This document shows, piece by piece, positions 1-10,300 of a stretch of 64,000 nucleotides of DNA. The position numbers were made by a program, and so were the translations under genes. Positions within the stretch are counted from its first letter, which is position 1. The number at the start of each line of letters is the position of its first letter. The notes below the pieces were generated by a model. The model worked only from the letters and a program-made list of their open reading frames with translations, was not told the DNA's origin and searched no databases. Location of the stretch: NCBI GenBank assembly GCA_033439295.1, contig JAVTLE010000008.1, forward strand, positions 2,914,001-2,978,000, read 5' to 3'. This DNA comes from Deuterostichococcus epilithicus (taxonomy: Eukaryota; Chlorophyta; Trebouxiophyceae; Prasiolales; Stichococcaceae).

Positions 1-1794
1 GCTGGCTGCGGCAGGCGCTGAAGCAGTCCAGAGTGGCGGCGCAGGCGGCCTGCGAGAAGCGGACACAGTATCTGCAGCACGTGAGTGTCAATCTGCTTCA
101 ATGCAAAGCTACAACCTTGCGCCGTTGCTGGACGACATGACCCAAAGCCGCCATGCGCAGTGGGGTGTGCTGCCTGCTCCGTGCTGGGACTCTCCGAGAA
201 TATTGGAGATCCTACCTCTTCTGAGCCGCCTGCAGCTCATGTGCACGCTTGATCTGGCGGGCCGACGCACAGACCTGTCTATCAGCGGCAGCGTCACTGG
301 CGGCAGCTGCCGCACCGGCGCGACGTCCGTCTCGGAAGGCAGCAATGAGCCAGAGGCGCACATGCAGCTGTGGGTGGCTTTGTGTTTCCTTGGTGGCCCT
401 GCTGCTGCTGATTGTCGACCAGGAACCGCAACTTCATCCGCACATGCACAGGGCCCAGCCAGCGAACAGACACCTCGGGCAGCCGGCCTGGCCCGCCGGA
501 GGCGGATAGTGGTGGTGGCAGCGTGCCGCCCGACCGGCGCGGCGGCGCCGATGCGCGCTCGATGCAGGAGCTGACGGCGGCTGCTGAATGGCAGCTGCAG
601 CGGGCGCGGTCGGAGCTGCGCCGCGCCACGGAAGCACAGGTGAGAGGCAACGCAAGGGTGATGCACTTTGATTCATATGTTGTCTTGGAGCTTGGCTTTT
701 GGCGCTGCGCCAGTCGGGGTGCTGCAGACCACGGTTGTGAGGCGCCACTCGCAGACGACCTTGGTTGCTGCGGCGGGGACCTGCCATGGGGGCGCGGCAT
801 GGCCGGCAGAATAGTGAGACGGCAGCCCTCTCCACAGCTCTGGAAGCCCTTTCCTTTCGAGCGTAGGCTCCAGTGCAATGGCGCCGAATTAGGGGCGTTC
901 CCGTGTTGCATTGCATGTGGTATGCTGCCGACATGGGGATGCCTGCGCACTCCCGGTGTCTGGCGCGACACCCCACCGTTTACGCCTGGCCTGTCGAGCG
1001 CATGTCAGAAGTGGGCGAGCTTGCGGCCGCCTGGCCTGAAAGTTTTTGTTCTGTGATGGCAGGAGCGTGACGCGGCAGGAGCGGTGGCAGCCGCGAGCAG
1101 CGCAGCCGGTGCAGCCGCATCTTCACCCTCCTGTACAGACGGGAGGCCAGCCACAGCACAGCCAGGCGGTCCGGCGGGCGGTTCGGAAGACAGTAGTAGC
1201 CACGAATCGGCCCCGCATGGCGTCGCAGCAGGCGACAGCAGCAGCGGTGGTGGCAACGCCAAGGGTGCAGAGGCTCTTGCGCAGCCTGCGCCTGGGAATG
1301 GCTCAATGGGTGCGTCCGGCGCCGCTGCTCTTGTGTGCCAGGTGGTTTGACGCCGCTTGCAGAGACGCTAAATGCCGCGGCCCACTGCCACGAAACATCA
1401 GTGCAGAACCAGCAACTGCCTGCTGGAGCGTGCAAAAGGGTGGAGCGACACCGGAGACTCGCTTAAGAACAGCGCACGCCCGCTGATGCGCGCAGGTGCA
1501 GACGCCGCGGCGGCGGCGGCAGCGGCGCAAAAGGCGGGGCGCCGGGGCCTGCAGCAGCAGCTGCGGCGGCACCAGGAGCAGCAGCAGACAGAGGAGCAGG
1601 CGACGGGGCGGGAGGAGGGCCAGCGCCGCAGCAGCAGCTGGATCCGGCTGCCGCACATCCACATCCCCAGCCTGCGGCGGCAGAAGACGCCGACACTCGA
1701 CCTGCCGATGGTGCCGGTGAGTGCTTTGCTGCTCCGGACATCTGTGTTTTCCATGTGGTTACAGGCGTCGTACGTCGATCAGAAGCTGGCATGA
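1..1794 (+). CDS. 3' part of an unrecognised gene (coiled-coil, Gln/Ala-rich)
   Basis: I do not recognise the family. Five exons join in phase: up to 80, 463-639, 1063-1309, 1496-1716 and 1765-1794, ending in a TGA at 1792-1794. Junctions are GT-AG (GTGAGT after 80, GTGAGA after 639, GTGCGT after 1309, GTGAGT after 1716). The readable part is about 250 residues. The first two exons look helical and charged (WLRQALKQSR; then MQELTAAAEW followed by QLQRARSELRRATEAQ), as in a coiled coil. The third exon is Ala/Gly/Ser-rich and probably disordered. The fourth is Gln/Arg-rich and ends with a basic, proline-spaced segment (IRLPHIHIPSLRRQKTP). The gene begins left of the window, so its N-terminus and any catalytic domain are not visible. 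Exon 2's acceptor was chosen only because it keeps phase. Confidence 0.5.
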
Positions 1795-2755
1795 GCCGCC
1801 CTGCGGGCCTGCTACGGCCGCTTCTTAGCGGCCACTGTGGGTGGCGGCATCACCGTGCGTCCCGCCAGCCCTTGTGCTGAAAGTCGTGCTGCTGACACAT
1901 TCTGCCTGATGTCGCCCTTCTCTGTTCCAAAAAAATGTCGGTCGCAAACCACGCCGGTGACTTCCATGTGCCAGCATACACACATCGGTGCAACAGTGAG
2001 GGCCAGTGAGTCAAACTCGCAGTGCTGTGCAAACCCATAACTCAGATTTTCAAATTGCGTCAGAGGATATATATTTGGTATTACCCTTTAGCTTCCGGCT
2101 GGCATCACTGCTGTAATCCCCTTGTGGGAGGCCGGTTCACATGATCGGCTGCCGATTGTCTGCGGCCCCGGTTCGGGCGTCGAAGCAGCGCCCCGGTCAG
2201 GGCGGGGGTCGGCGTCGGCGATTGATCGGAGGATCTGATCGGCGGCGCCGGTCAAAGTGCGGTGCAATGGCAGAGGCCGGCAACGGAGCACGCACACAGC
2301 CGCCGCCTCCGCCGGTGTCGGGACCACGCGGCTGAGCCCGAGTCCGGGATTCTCCTCAGCCTGTCGCGCAGTCGTACAGTGAACCTTTTGCTTTTTCGGC
2401 TTCTCCGATTGGCCTTTGTGGAACTCAGCATGACCTAGCGTGCCTGCCAAATGTCGCTTTCTTAGCATGGGGGCGGCGTCAGGTACAAGTGGGCGGTCCA
2501 AACCACAATGGACCGCCTTAGAGGCTCAAGGGCGCTGGCTGCAATGCATCCGTGCTGGCGAGTGTGGTGGCAGTAATTTCCTGAATCACTGGTGGGCGTG
2601 CTGCTCAGGTGGCATGGTGGCGGGCGAAGGCGGCAGCTTTCTGATACTCATCAACACTCCTGAGCCTCGCAGATCGCTGATGGCATACGAAGGTCCCAGC
2701 AACACGAAATTTCTTTCTGCAAAATCTGCAGCTGCACCATCCGGCAATCCAGCTG
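1795..2755. other. 3' UTR of the first gene and unresolved 5' end of the patatin gene
   Basis: About 960 bases hold the downstream region of the gene ending at 1794 and the unseen start of the lipase gene. The lipase reading frame is open from 2681, but I could not place an initiator exon with confidence. An ATG at 2267 opens a short Pro-rich frame that could be a first exon; nothing independent supports it. Confidence 0.35.
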
Positions 2756-5700
2756 GCGTGGCGGCGCGCCAAGGCGGGCAGCCGGCCGGGCGCCCGCACC
2801 GACAACGCCAAGCTGGGCCTAGTGGTGGAGGGCGGCGGCATGCGCGGCGTCATCAGCGCCGGCTCCCTCATGATGCTCTATGAGCTGGGCCTCCGGTTGG
2901 AGACCTCTACACCTCTGTTGTTTAATTGAATGAATGATTTGACAGAAGGGGTGGCGATTTGCGCAGCGGCATTCTTGCCGCTCCCTCAGGCTGCCGCACA
3001 AACTGGTTATCGTTATGATCTTCAGGACCTGCTCTTTAGGCTTCACTGAAATTTAGCAGTGATTTGGCTAGGGCAGGCAGTGGTATGCGCGGAGTCGGCA
3101 TCTGTGTCAGTGCTGCACAGCCTGACGCCCTGCTGCGCTGATGGCGGCAAGCGCATGCCCCTGCCGGCCTGCAGCAGCGCTCACAAATGCATCATCTGGG
3201 GCAGCAGGCGGCAGGGCCGCTGCCAGCCGCATTGCGCATGCCGACTGAGGCGGGCCCATGTCGTCTGGGGCGTTCAGCGTCATCACTCGCACCTCTAATC
3301 TTAATGGTCCCGATTTCTCTGTGTTCTTGCGGCTGGGCAGTTGCAACGCAAGCGCAGGGACGCCTGCAACGCGGTATGGTGCTTCTCCCGGTCGATCGCA
3401 TTCCAATCGCTCCCTGACCGCCTGCCGACCCGACTTCCGCACACCGCAGGGACTCCTTCGATGCGGTGTATGGCGCCTCCGCCGGCGCCATCAATGCCAC
3501 CTACTTCCTGACGGGGCAGCGGGAAGGCGTTGACATCTACCCCGACGACATCTCCAACAAAACCTTCTGCGACCTGGGCCGGCTGGTGGGGCGCAATGCC
3601 GGTGGGCTGTTCAGTCTGTTCTTTCCGCCAGTTTCAATTGCTTCGTCCAGGGTCTGGAGGTTCTGCTGATCCGCACCTGCACCCCTAACTGCATATGAGA
3701 CAAAATCCTTCTGCCTGGGGCACGTGACAGGCCGCACCGCCGGTTGTTCTCAATAATTTGTTTCTGGCAATTCCATGCCGCCATGCGAGTCTTAGCTCCC
3801 TGGGCTCTGAGTGCGGTGCAGGCGAATGCCGCCAAGAGCCCGGCTTGGACAACGCTTAAACCCTGTGCAATCCTGTGCCCCATGTTTTCAGTCGTGAATG
3901 TCAGTGCCTGGTGGCGCGCAGGGCCGGTGCTGGACCTGAGCTTCCTGATCGACCATGTCATGATGGAGGTCAAGCCGCTGCGCTGGCATGATGTGATCAC
4001 GTCCAACATCCCGCTCAAGGTGCGGCGCTGTCCCACCCCTCCCTCAGCATTCAAGCCAAGCCGGCTCGCCAAGGGAGGCACGCGTCTGGTTACCCTTGGG
4101 CTGCCGAGGGCCATGGCACTGCACATCATCCTGCAGGAGCTGACAAGAGCAACACCTTGAGTCAGCACTTGAGTGTCACAGACTGCCCCTGCGCTGGGAA
4201 CTCCAGCGCTGGCACACTCCACCACGCCTCGCGACACACAACCGCAGGTGGTGGCCAGTTGCCTGGACGCGCTGCGGCCGGTCATCCTGCAGGACTTTGT
4301 GGACAAGGAAGACCTGGCGCTGTGCCTCAAGGCTTCCGCCAACATCCCCGTCATCGCCGGCCGCCCCATGCTGCACCGGTGCGGCGTCTTCTGACTCGAT
4401 CGTCTCCCCAGCCCTCGCCCTCCCAGCTGCCTGTCAACGTCCCCNCCANTGCCCCCCCCCTCCCCTCTCCTCCTGTGAAAATACGGTCAGGCTCGCTGCA
4501 GGGGCCGGCGGCTGGTGGACGGCGCAGTGTTTGAGGGCGTCCCCTTCAAGCAGGCCATTGCGGACGGCTGCACCCACCTGGTGGTGCTGTGCACGCGGCC
4601 GCCCTTCAGGTGCTGCTCATGTGTCACTGCCCTGAAATGCAAGCTGCAGCTCCTACTCCTGGTTAAGGCCACTTTCCTGGTGGTGCTCTGCGCACGGCCA
4701 GCCTCTAGGTGCCGCTCGTGCGTCACCGCTATCAAATACGAGCTGCAGCTTTGAGACAGAAGCGCGTTGTAAACCTACCGGCTCTGCTGCCACCCACCCG
4801 GCTCTGCTGTCACCCACTCGCAGGGGCGGGCGGCTGCAGAAGGCGGTGTCCGGCATGCTGGAGGCAGGCGTGAAGCGGGGCTTCCTCAACCCCGAGTACA
4901 TGCGGCCAGCCTGGCGCGCCGAGCTGGACCAGGTGAGTCTCTTAGGCAGGAAATTGAATTTTCGGAGAACAAGATGAATAAAGGCAACGGTCACCAGGAA
5001 CACGATGATTTAAGCAGCTCGATTCCAGTTTCAAAAGCGCCGAGCTGCACAGAGCTATCGGCCGCGCTGGGCTCGCATCAGGATCACAGCTCAAGCTGAG
5101 AGCCGAGAGCCATGCAGCCTTGCCGCAGCTTCCCCACGACATCATCTGTGCGCGCCTGCAGACCTTGGAGCAGCAGCTGGCAGTGGACGAGCAGCTGGCG
5201 TGCATTTATCTGTTCTCCTGATCGTGTGTCCGTCCTCCCTCTGCTGTCCAGCAGACCTCGAAGCAGCGTCGAACGGCGGCCGAGCCGCAGATGATCATCG
5301 TTTGCCTTTCTCCTTCCTTCCCTGACCCCATCTACCGACTCCTGCAGATCACGGAGCAGCAGATGACGGCGCAAAAGGCAGCTGATGGTCATCGATTCCT
5401 TTTTCTGTTTTCCCTCTTCCACCCCATCCACCGACCGCCTGCAGATCACGGAGCAGCAGATGACGGCTGACGAGCAGCTGGTGGGCGCGCTGGCGGAGCG
5501 CTCCCACGAGCTGCCCGCCTTTTACGGCGCCTTCGTTGCGCCGCTCTTCCCCGGCGCCACGACCAAGTGCGTGGGCAGCTCCTGAGCCCTGTGATTTTCA
5601 AGGGACTACTCAGTCTCCGTGTGTCTACGAAGTGAAGCGTGATGGACTGGGTGCTTACACCTCTTTGTGCCGCAGCCCCTATAGGTGCCGCAAAGGCTTG

Positions 5701-6365
5701 ACATGCGCCTACGCCGCTGTGCACTAGCTTGTCGCTTGTGGAAGGCGTGTCTGCGAGCAACGGCTATTCCCTAGCTGCGCTAACCCGATTGGCTCTTCGG
5801 GCAGACGCTGACACCCTATGCTTCCTGCCGGTCCTGCAGCATATCACCGGTGTGCATTGACCCGCCGACGCTGCGGGCTGGCATGGCGGAGGGCCGCCGC
5901 CTGATCGCCGCCACCTTCGACCCACAGGGGCTCGGCATCCCTGACGAGGTGCGGCACAAATATGGCACGTGGAATGAACGCAGTGTGATGTGGGAAACCA
6001 TGCGTCAAACATCGGATCGGCTGCCGAGTAAAGGGACCTTGCGTTGTTTGCGCAAAGGGGCGGCATCGCACTGCTGCTGCTGAGTTCGTCAGTTGAGGCA
6101 GGCCACCAGCGGCATGTAGCATCTATTGTGCTGGCCTATGCATCCTGCTCCCCTTTGAGGCCTGACAGAGAGCACCGCGCTGAATGTGTGTGCCGCGTGC
6201 TGATTCATCCACCGTCTGGCATGTGTGCTCGACCTCGACCGCCGCAGAGGCTGACGCTGCGAACCGTCGCCGCTGCAGGTGCTGGCGCGTTTGACACCAG
6301 AGGTGCGTGCTGCCATCAACGCCGCCGGACCGCAGCCATCGCCATTCGACCAGCCAGCACTGTGA
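2756..6365 (+). CDS. patatin-like phospholipase / acyl hydrolase (5' end not resolved)
   Basis: A predicted serine lipid acyl hydrolase of the patatin family, closest in feel to the bacterial RssA/YjjU type. Exons in phase: about 2756-2895, 3450-3601, 3922-4019, 4248-4378, 4502-4609, 4824-4932, 5445-5566, 5840-5948, 6279-6365 (TGA). The first exon holds the oxyanion-hole motif VVEGGGMRG. The second holds the nucleophile elbow GASAG in FDAVYGASAGAINATY. The fifth holds the catalytic Asp in RRLVDGAVFEG. All three family motifs are therefore intact and in the expected order. The tail (FYGAFVAPLFPGATT onward) is not recognisable to me. Two introns carry echoes of neighbouring exons (see repeats at 4576 and 5109). 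The bases N at 4445 and 4449 fall in an intron. An upstream exon with the start codon is still missing, so a transit peptide cannot be judged. Confidence 0.88.
4576..4750 (+). repeat. exon-plus-donor echo after patatin exon 5
   Basis: The end of patatin exon 5 with its donor and the first intron bases (about 4576-4648) recurs about 100 bases downstream at about 4676-4750. The copy starts CCTGGTGGTGCTC and ends GAGCTGCAGCTT, against CCTGGTGGTGCTG and CAAGCTGCAGCTC in the source. It keeps a decayed donor (CTAGGTGCCG). It lies wholly in the intron before the exon at 4824. Confidence 0.75.
5109..5480 (+). repeat. triple acceptor-plus-exon repeat before patatin exon 7
   Basis: The 5' end of patatin exon 7 with its acceptor and pyrimidine tract occurs three times. 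The functional copy is at about 5400-5480 (acceptor then ITEQQMTADEQLVG). A close copy with the same acceptor and ITEQQMTA lies at about 5300-5385. A more diverged copy (TLEQQLAVDEQL) lies at about 5145-5205. The last two copies repeat with a period of about 100 bases including the intron pyrimidine tract. The most downstream copy was chosen as the exon because it alone stays open to a donor in the phase that the next exon needs. Confidence 0.8.
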
Positions 6366-7390
6366 GCGGCGGAGGCTGCAGGGAGCTATGCGCTGTCGCT
6401 GGTGGCCGTCGCAGCAGCCGGCCGGCAATGTTGCCGGAGGACACGCCCATATCGTGCTGCGAGGTGGCGGCCTTCAACGGGCTTGTGCTTGTGGCTGGGT
6501 TTGTCTGACACTGATGTTAGGGTATTGCTGGAGGCATTGGCACGCCCAAACTGCAGCAGGCCATGCGGTCGAATGGTCATGGGCAGCATGCTTGCTGCGC
6601 CGACCCCTCGTTGCCGCACAAGCTTAGCTCGATGCATTATCAGCTAATTGCTGGGCCCTTTCTTGTGGATGCAAAGAACTGCGATCGGGCTGTTTTACAG
6701 CGAGCGTTTTTGTTCAACACGATGTTGTATTTGATACGGTTGGCATGAGAGGTCACAACGTATATGACAACGTTTCATCCACCAAGCCAGAAACTTCCTG
6801 GCTGCCGCCTGGGCGACTGCTTTCAAATTTCAAATGACGGCAATCTACTTGATGCAATGCAGTTACACTGATTTCGCCCAACAAAGCAGCAGCCTAGAAG
6901 GTGGAACAGGTCGATTATGAATGTGGCCTCCCTAGCTACCTAAAACTGAACCTGCAAGAAGGCGCATCATGCGCACTGCAACAAAACCAGCAACACCGCC
7001 CGAATAAATGAGTTTGATTAACCTGCCACACCCAGTGCCATTCGTCGCCTTCAGTGTAGATATAGTAAGGACTACTTTCCCAGGATTTGCGTCTCAGCGC
7101 ATACGCCCCGCCGAGCGGCCTCGGGCAGGGGCTGCTGCAGTAGCTACAGCAGCAGCTGATGCGGCACCACGTTGTTGCTGTGGTAAGCCGCACTTCCCGT
7201 GTGCACCGCCGAACTGCGATAAACAGCCAGCGTGCCGGCTGTGCCGGCCGCCGTCTCCGCCACGTGCCATCATCGCCATCACCGGCAGTCCTGCTCTGAC
7301 CGCGGCCGCGGCAACGGCTGCACCATCCCACAGCCCTTGAGGCGCCGGCTGCACCGAATCTCCTCCACCAATATTGCGGCAGCTGCGCCG
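6366..7390. other. intergenic, between convergent genes
   Basis: About 1 kb between the stop of the patatin gene (+) and the stop of the MATE gene (-). It should hold both 3' UTRs. I see no convincing exon, RNA gene or repeat in it. Confidence 0.6.
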
Positions 7391-10300
7391 TCAGGCGTCC
7401 AGCTCGTCCTCGAAGGACACCTTGCCTGGCTGCAGCGGCGCCGACTCGATGTCCCGGGCCATGGAGGCGTGCGATGCCAGCAGCGCCGCCGCTCGGCGCG
7501 CCTCCGTCGCCCAGTCCAGCCTCAGGCTGACAAATGTCAGGATCGCGCCCTGCAGCGGATTCGAGAAGCAGCTAGGGTTAAGGGCCAAGGGTTTGGGGAG
7601 GACCATGGTGGCGATGTGCGAAGAACCATCGCATCGCACCCCAGCAGGCAGGCAGGCTCGGGTCTGGCGCGGTGGGGATGCCGGGCCGCCTGGGCAGCCA
7701 CCCGCACGCTGCCCGATGGCACGGGAGCTAACCCGCTGCCGCTGCTGTGGTTGCGCGAAGAGACTTCAGAACAATGCCGAAACAGAGCCGCGACTTCCGG
7801 CAGCGAAGTCGCTCTCCGGCGCCGGCAAGCAGCCTCAACACCCATGTAAGGAGCCTCCTGCACTTGATGATCTGCTGTGCATCGAAAGACTCATGAGCAC
7901 CTGCACGGTGGTGGTGACGGCCATGCCGATCCAGAAGCCGCGCACGCCCCAGCCGAGCAGGAAGCCCAGCCCCAGCGACAGCGGGATGCCAAAGGCCCAG
8001 TAGGCGCCCAGGTTAACCAGCACGCCCAGCGTCTGCCGCGCGGCGCCGCGGATGACGCCTGCAATTGAGTCCTATAATTAGTGGTAACGTAACAAGATCG
8101 AGTCCGGTTCGAAGAGCACGCTCGACACCGGCGCGACTTCTCGCAGATGACGCCTGCACCTGTTGATATTCACTGATCGGCACAACAGCTGTGCACGGCA
8201 AGCTCTCTGCAGGCTTGAATTGGACATTGCGCCATCAGTTTGCGTCAAACACGCTTGCTGCGATGGGCATGCAAACCAACCACTTGCGCAGCATGTGCCA
8301 CGGCGAACATGCCACTCGTGCCTCCTGAGCAGCGTGTGACACGTCGGCCGCGTCTCATCATGGCACTGCAGGCTGGGAGCAGCTCAACCAGGTCCCTGAG
8401 AGGGCAGAGCATTGATCTAGCCAGATCAGCAGCCTGCTCCACAGACACCGTGCTGAAACTGTTCGCAGCCTGCTGAGCTTGAAGCGGCGCTTCAGTCCCT
8501 CTCATCAACGGCAGGTGCGCAGACTGCGACACCGAGCCCACTCGCATGAGAATTGAGGAACTCTACGTAAATCTGTTGGATTTGTTTGACCGTGTACATG
8601 TCTGTCATCGCATTTGTCCCAGTCGCTTGCGACTCGCCCTGCGCTGCCGGCCAGGTGCGGCAGGTCGGCACCTGAGAAGGTGGCGTTGAGGCCGTCGCCG
8701 ACGACAACAACGGCCAGCCAGCCCGCGAGCGCCGCCGTGGCCTCGATCACGCCCTCGTCGTGCGTGAACAGACGGCCCACCTGCGTGCAGACACGAGCAA
8801 AGCGATTTGCGCTCCCTCTTCCTGGGGCTCGACTTCCAAGGGTCGGACAGCTTGTCGAAGCCCTTCCATCGTGCGGGTGCTGGCGCTGACAAGATCAGGG
8901 CATGGTGCAGCAGCTTCTGCGGGATATTTCCCAACTGAGGAAGCGATAAGGGGATTGCACAAGCCGCATACGGTGCCTGCCATCCGAAGCTGAGCGGCAG
9001 CGGAACTGCTGCCACGCTGACTACGCAGATAGTGAGTTGACCGCAGCTGTGCGGCAAGCGCTCTGCCCTTCGCTCCGAGCTGGGAGGCCGCCTCACCTGG
9101 TGACGGAACACCACGATGGCGACGGCGCACAGAGACGTCGCCGACACCGTCAGCACGCCAGACATGCGGGCAGTCCGCCGCGCCGCGCGAGGGCGGCCGC
9201 CGCCCAGCGCATTGCTGACCCGCGTCGACGAGGCGCCTGCGCGACGGGTCAATATGTGACCGGCATGCCCAGGTACATTGAAACCGAACATGCCCTGCGA
9301 TATGAAAGGTCCGCGAGCCAGCCGGGCGGCCCAGCGCGCTCCTGACCTGCTGCACCGAGGCTGTTGAATGCAGGGTTCCCGGGCCTGCCCGGCCGAGCAC
9401 AGCAAATGGCGAGGGCACTGCGCGGCAGACGTCCGGTCCTTGCTTCTGCTGCTGTTCAGCGCACCCCTGGTGTTTGGCTTCGACCGAAAAGGCGTGCAGA
9501 AGCAGTGGGACCACCGAGGTGCGTCGCTGGTTCACCAGCCGCACAGCTCGGGACAGTCAGGGGGGACACCGCGGCTCACCCGACAGCCCGAAGGACAGCA
9601 TGTAGACGAGCGACATGACGTTGAGGCAGATGCCGGTGACTGAGACGCTCAGGCTGGGGTGCGGCAGCAGCCCGGCGAATATGATGAGCAGCTCCACGGA
9701 CCACCACTCCATGCACACCATGAGACACGACGGCGCCGCGATTCGGATGTAGGGGCCCCAGCCCGCGAAGCACTGCCGGCTCCTGCGGGGTCAGGGACGC
9801 GATACATGTTATATCATTCGACAAAGGACATGTAGTGCTCCAGGGAAGCACCCACAAGGGACGCAGGGCCTGAGGCCCGCGGGCGGGGACTGCTGACGCT
9901 GAGGCATGGAGCCACAGCGCATGAGCAGCAGGCACCTCACAATCAAGGGCTGCGCACTTGCGGCAGCAACAGCAGCTTTCCTGCTGCCCCAGCTGCCTCC
10001 GCCGCCACACCCTGCAGCTGTTGCTTGTGGTGTGCCTGCTGCCCAGGCATGGAATGCCAGCCTTGCATGAGTACTCGACCTCAGGTGTGTCGCCCATGGC
10101 AGAGCTGACAGACGTTCCATGCCCGCTCATAGGTCCCCTCCGAGTCCTGCTTCTGGCACAAGCTCTCAGGCATCAAGCCTAAGCTCCAAACCGTAATCCC
10201 AAGCCGCACCAGCCCTGCCAGGTGTCCTCCGGCCGCCCCTCCACCGCGTGGTCGTAGTAGATGGTCCAGCCGCCCAGCAGCAGCGCCGTGGTGAGGAAGA

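Noticed and set aside
8605-9544. Long minus-strand frames over the MATE gene (about 265 codons)
   Set aside because: They cross true introns and are out of frame with the conserved MATE exons at 8672-8780 and 9097-9236.
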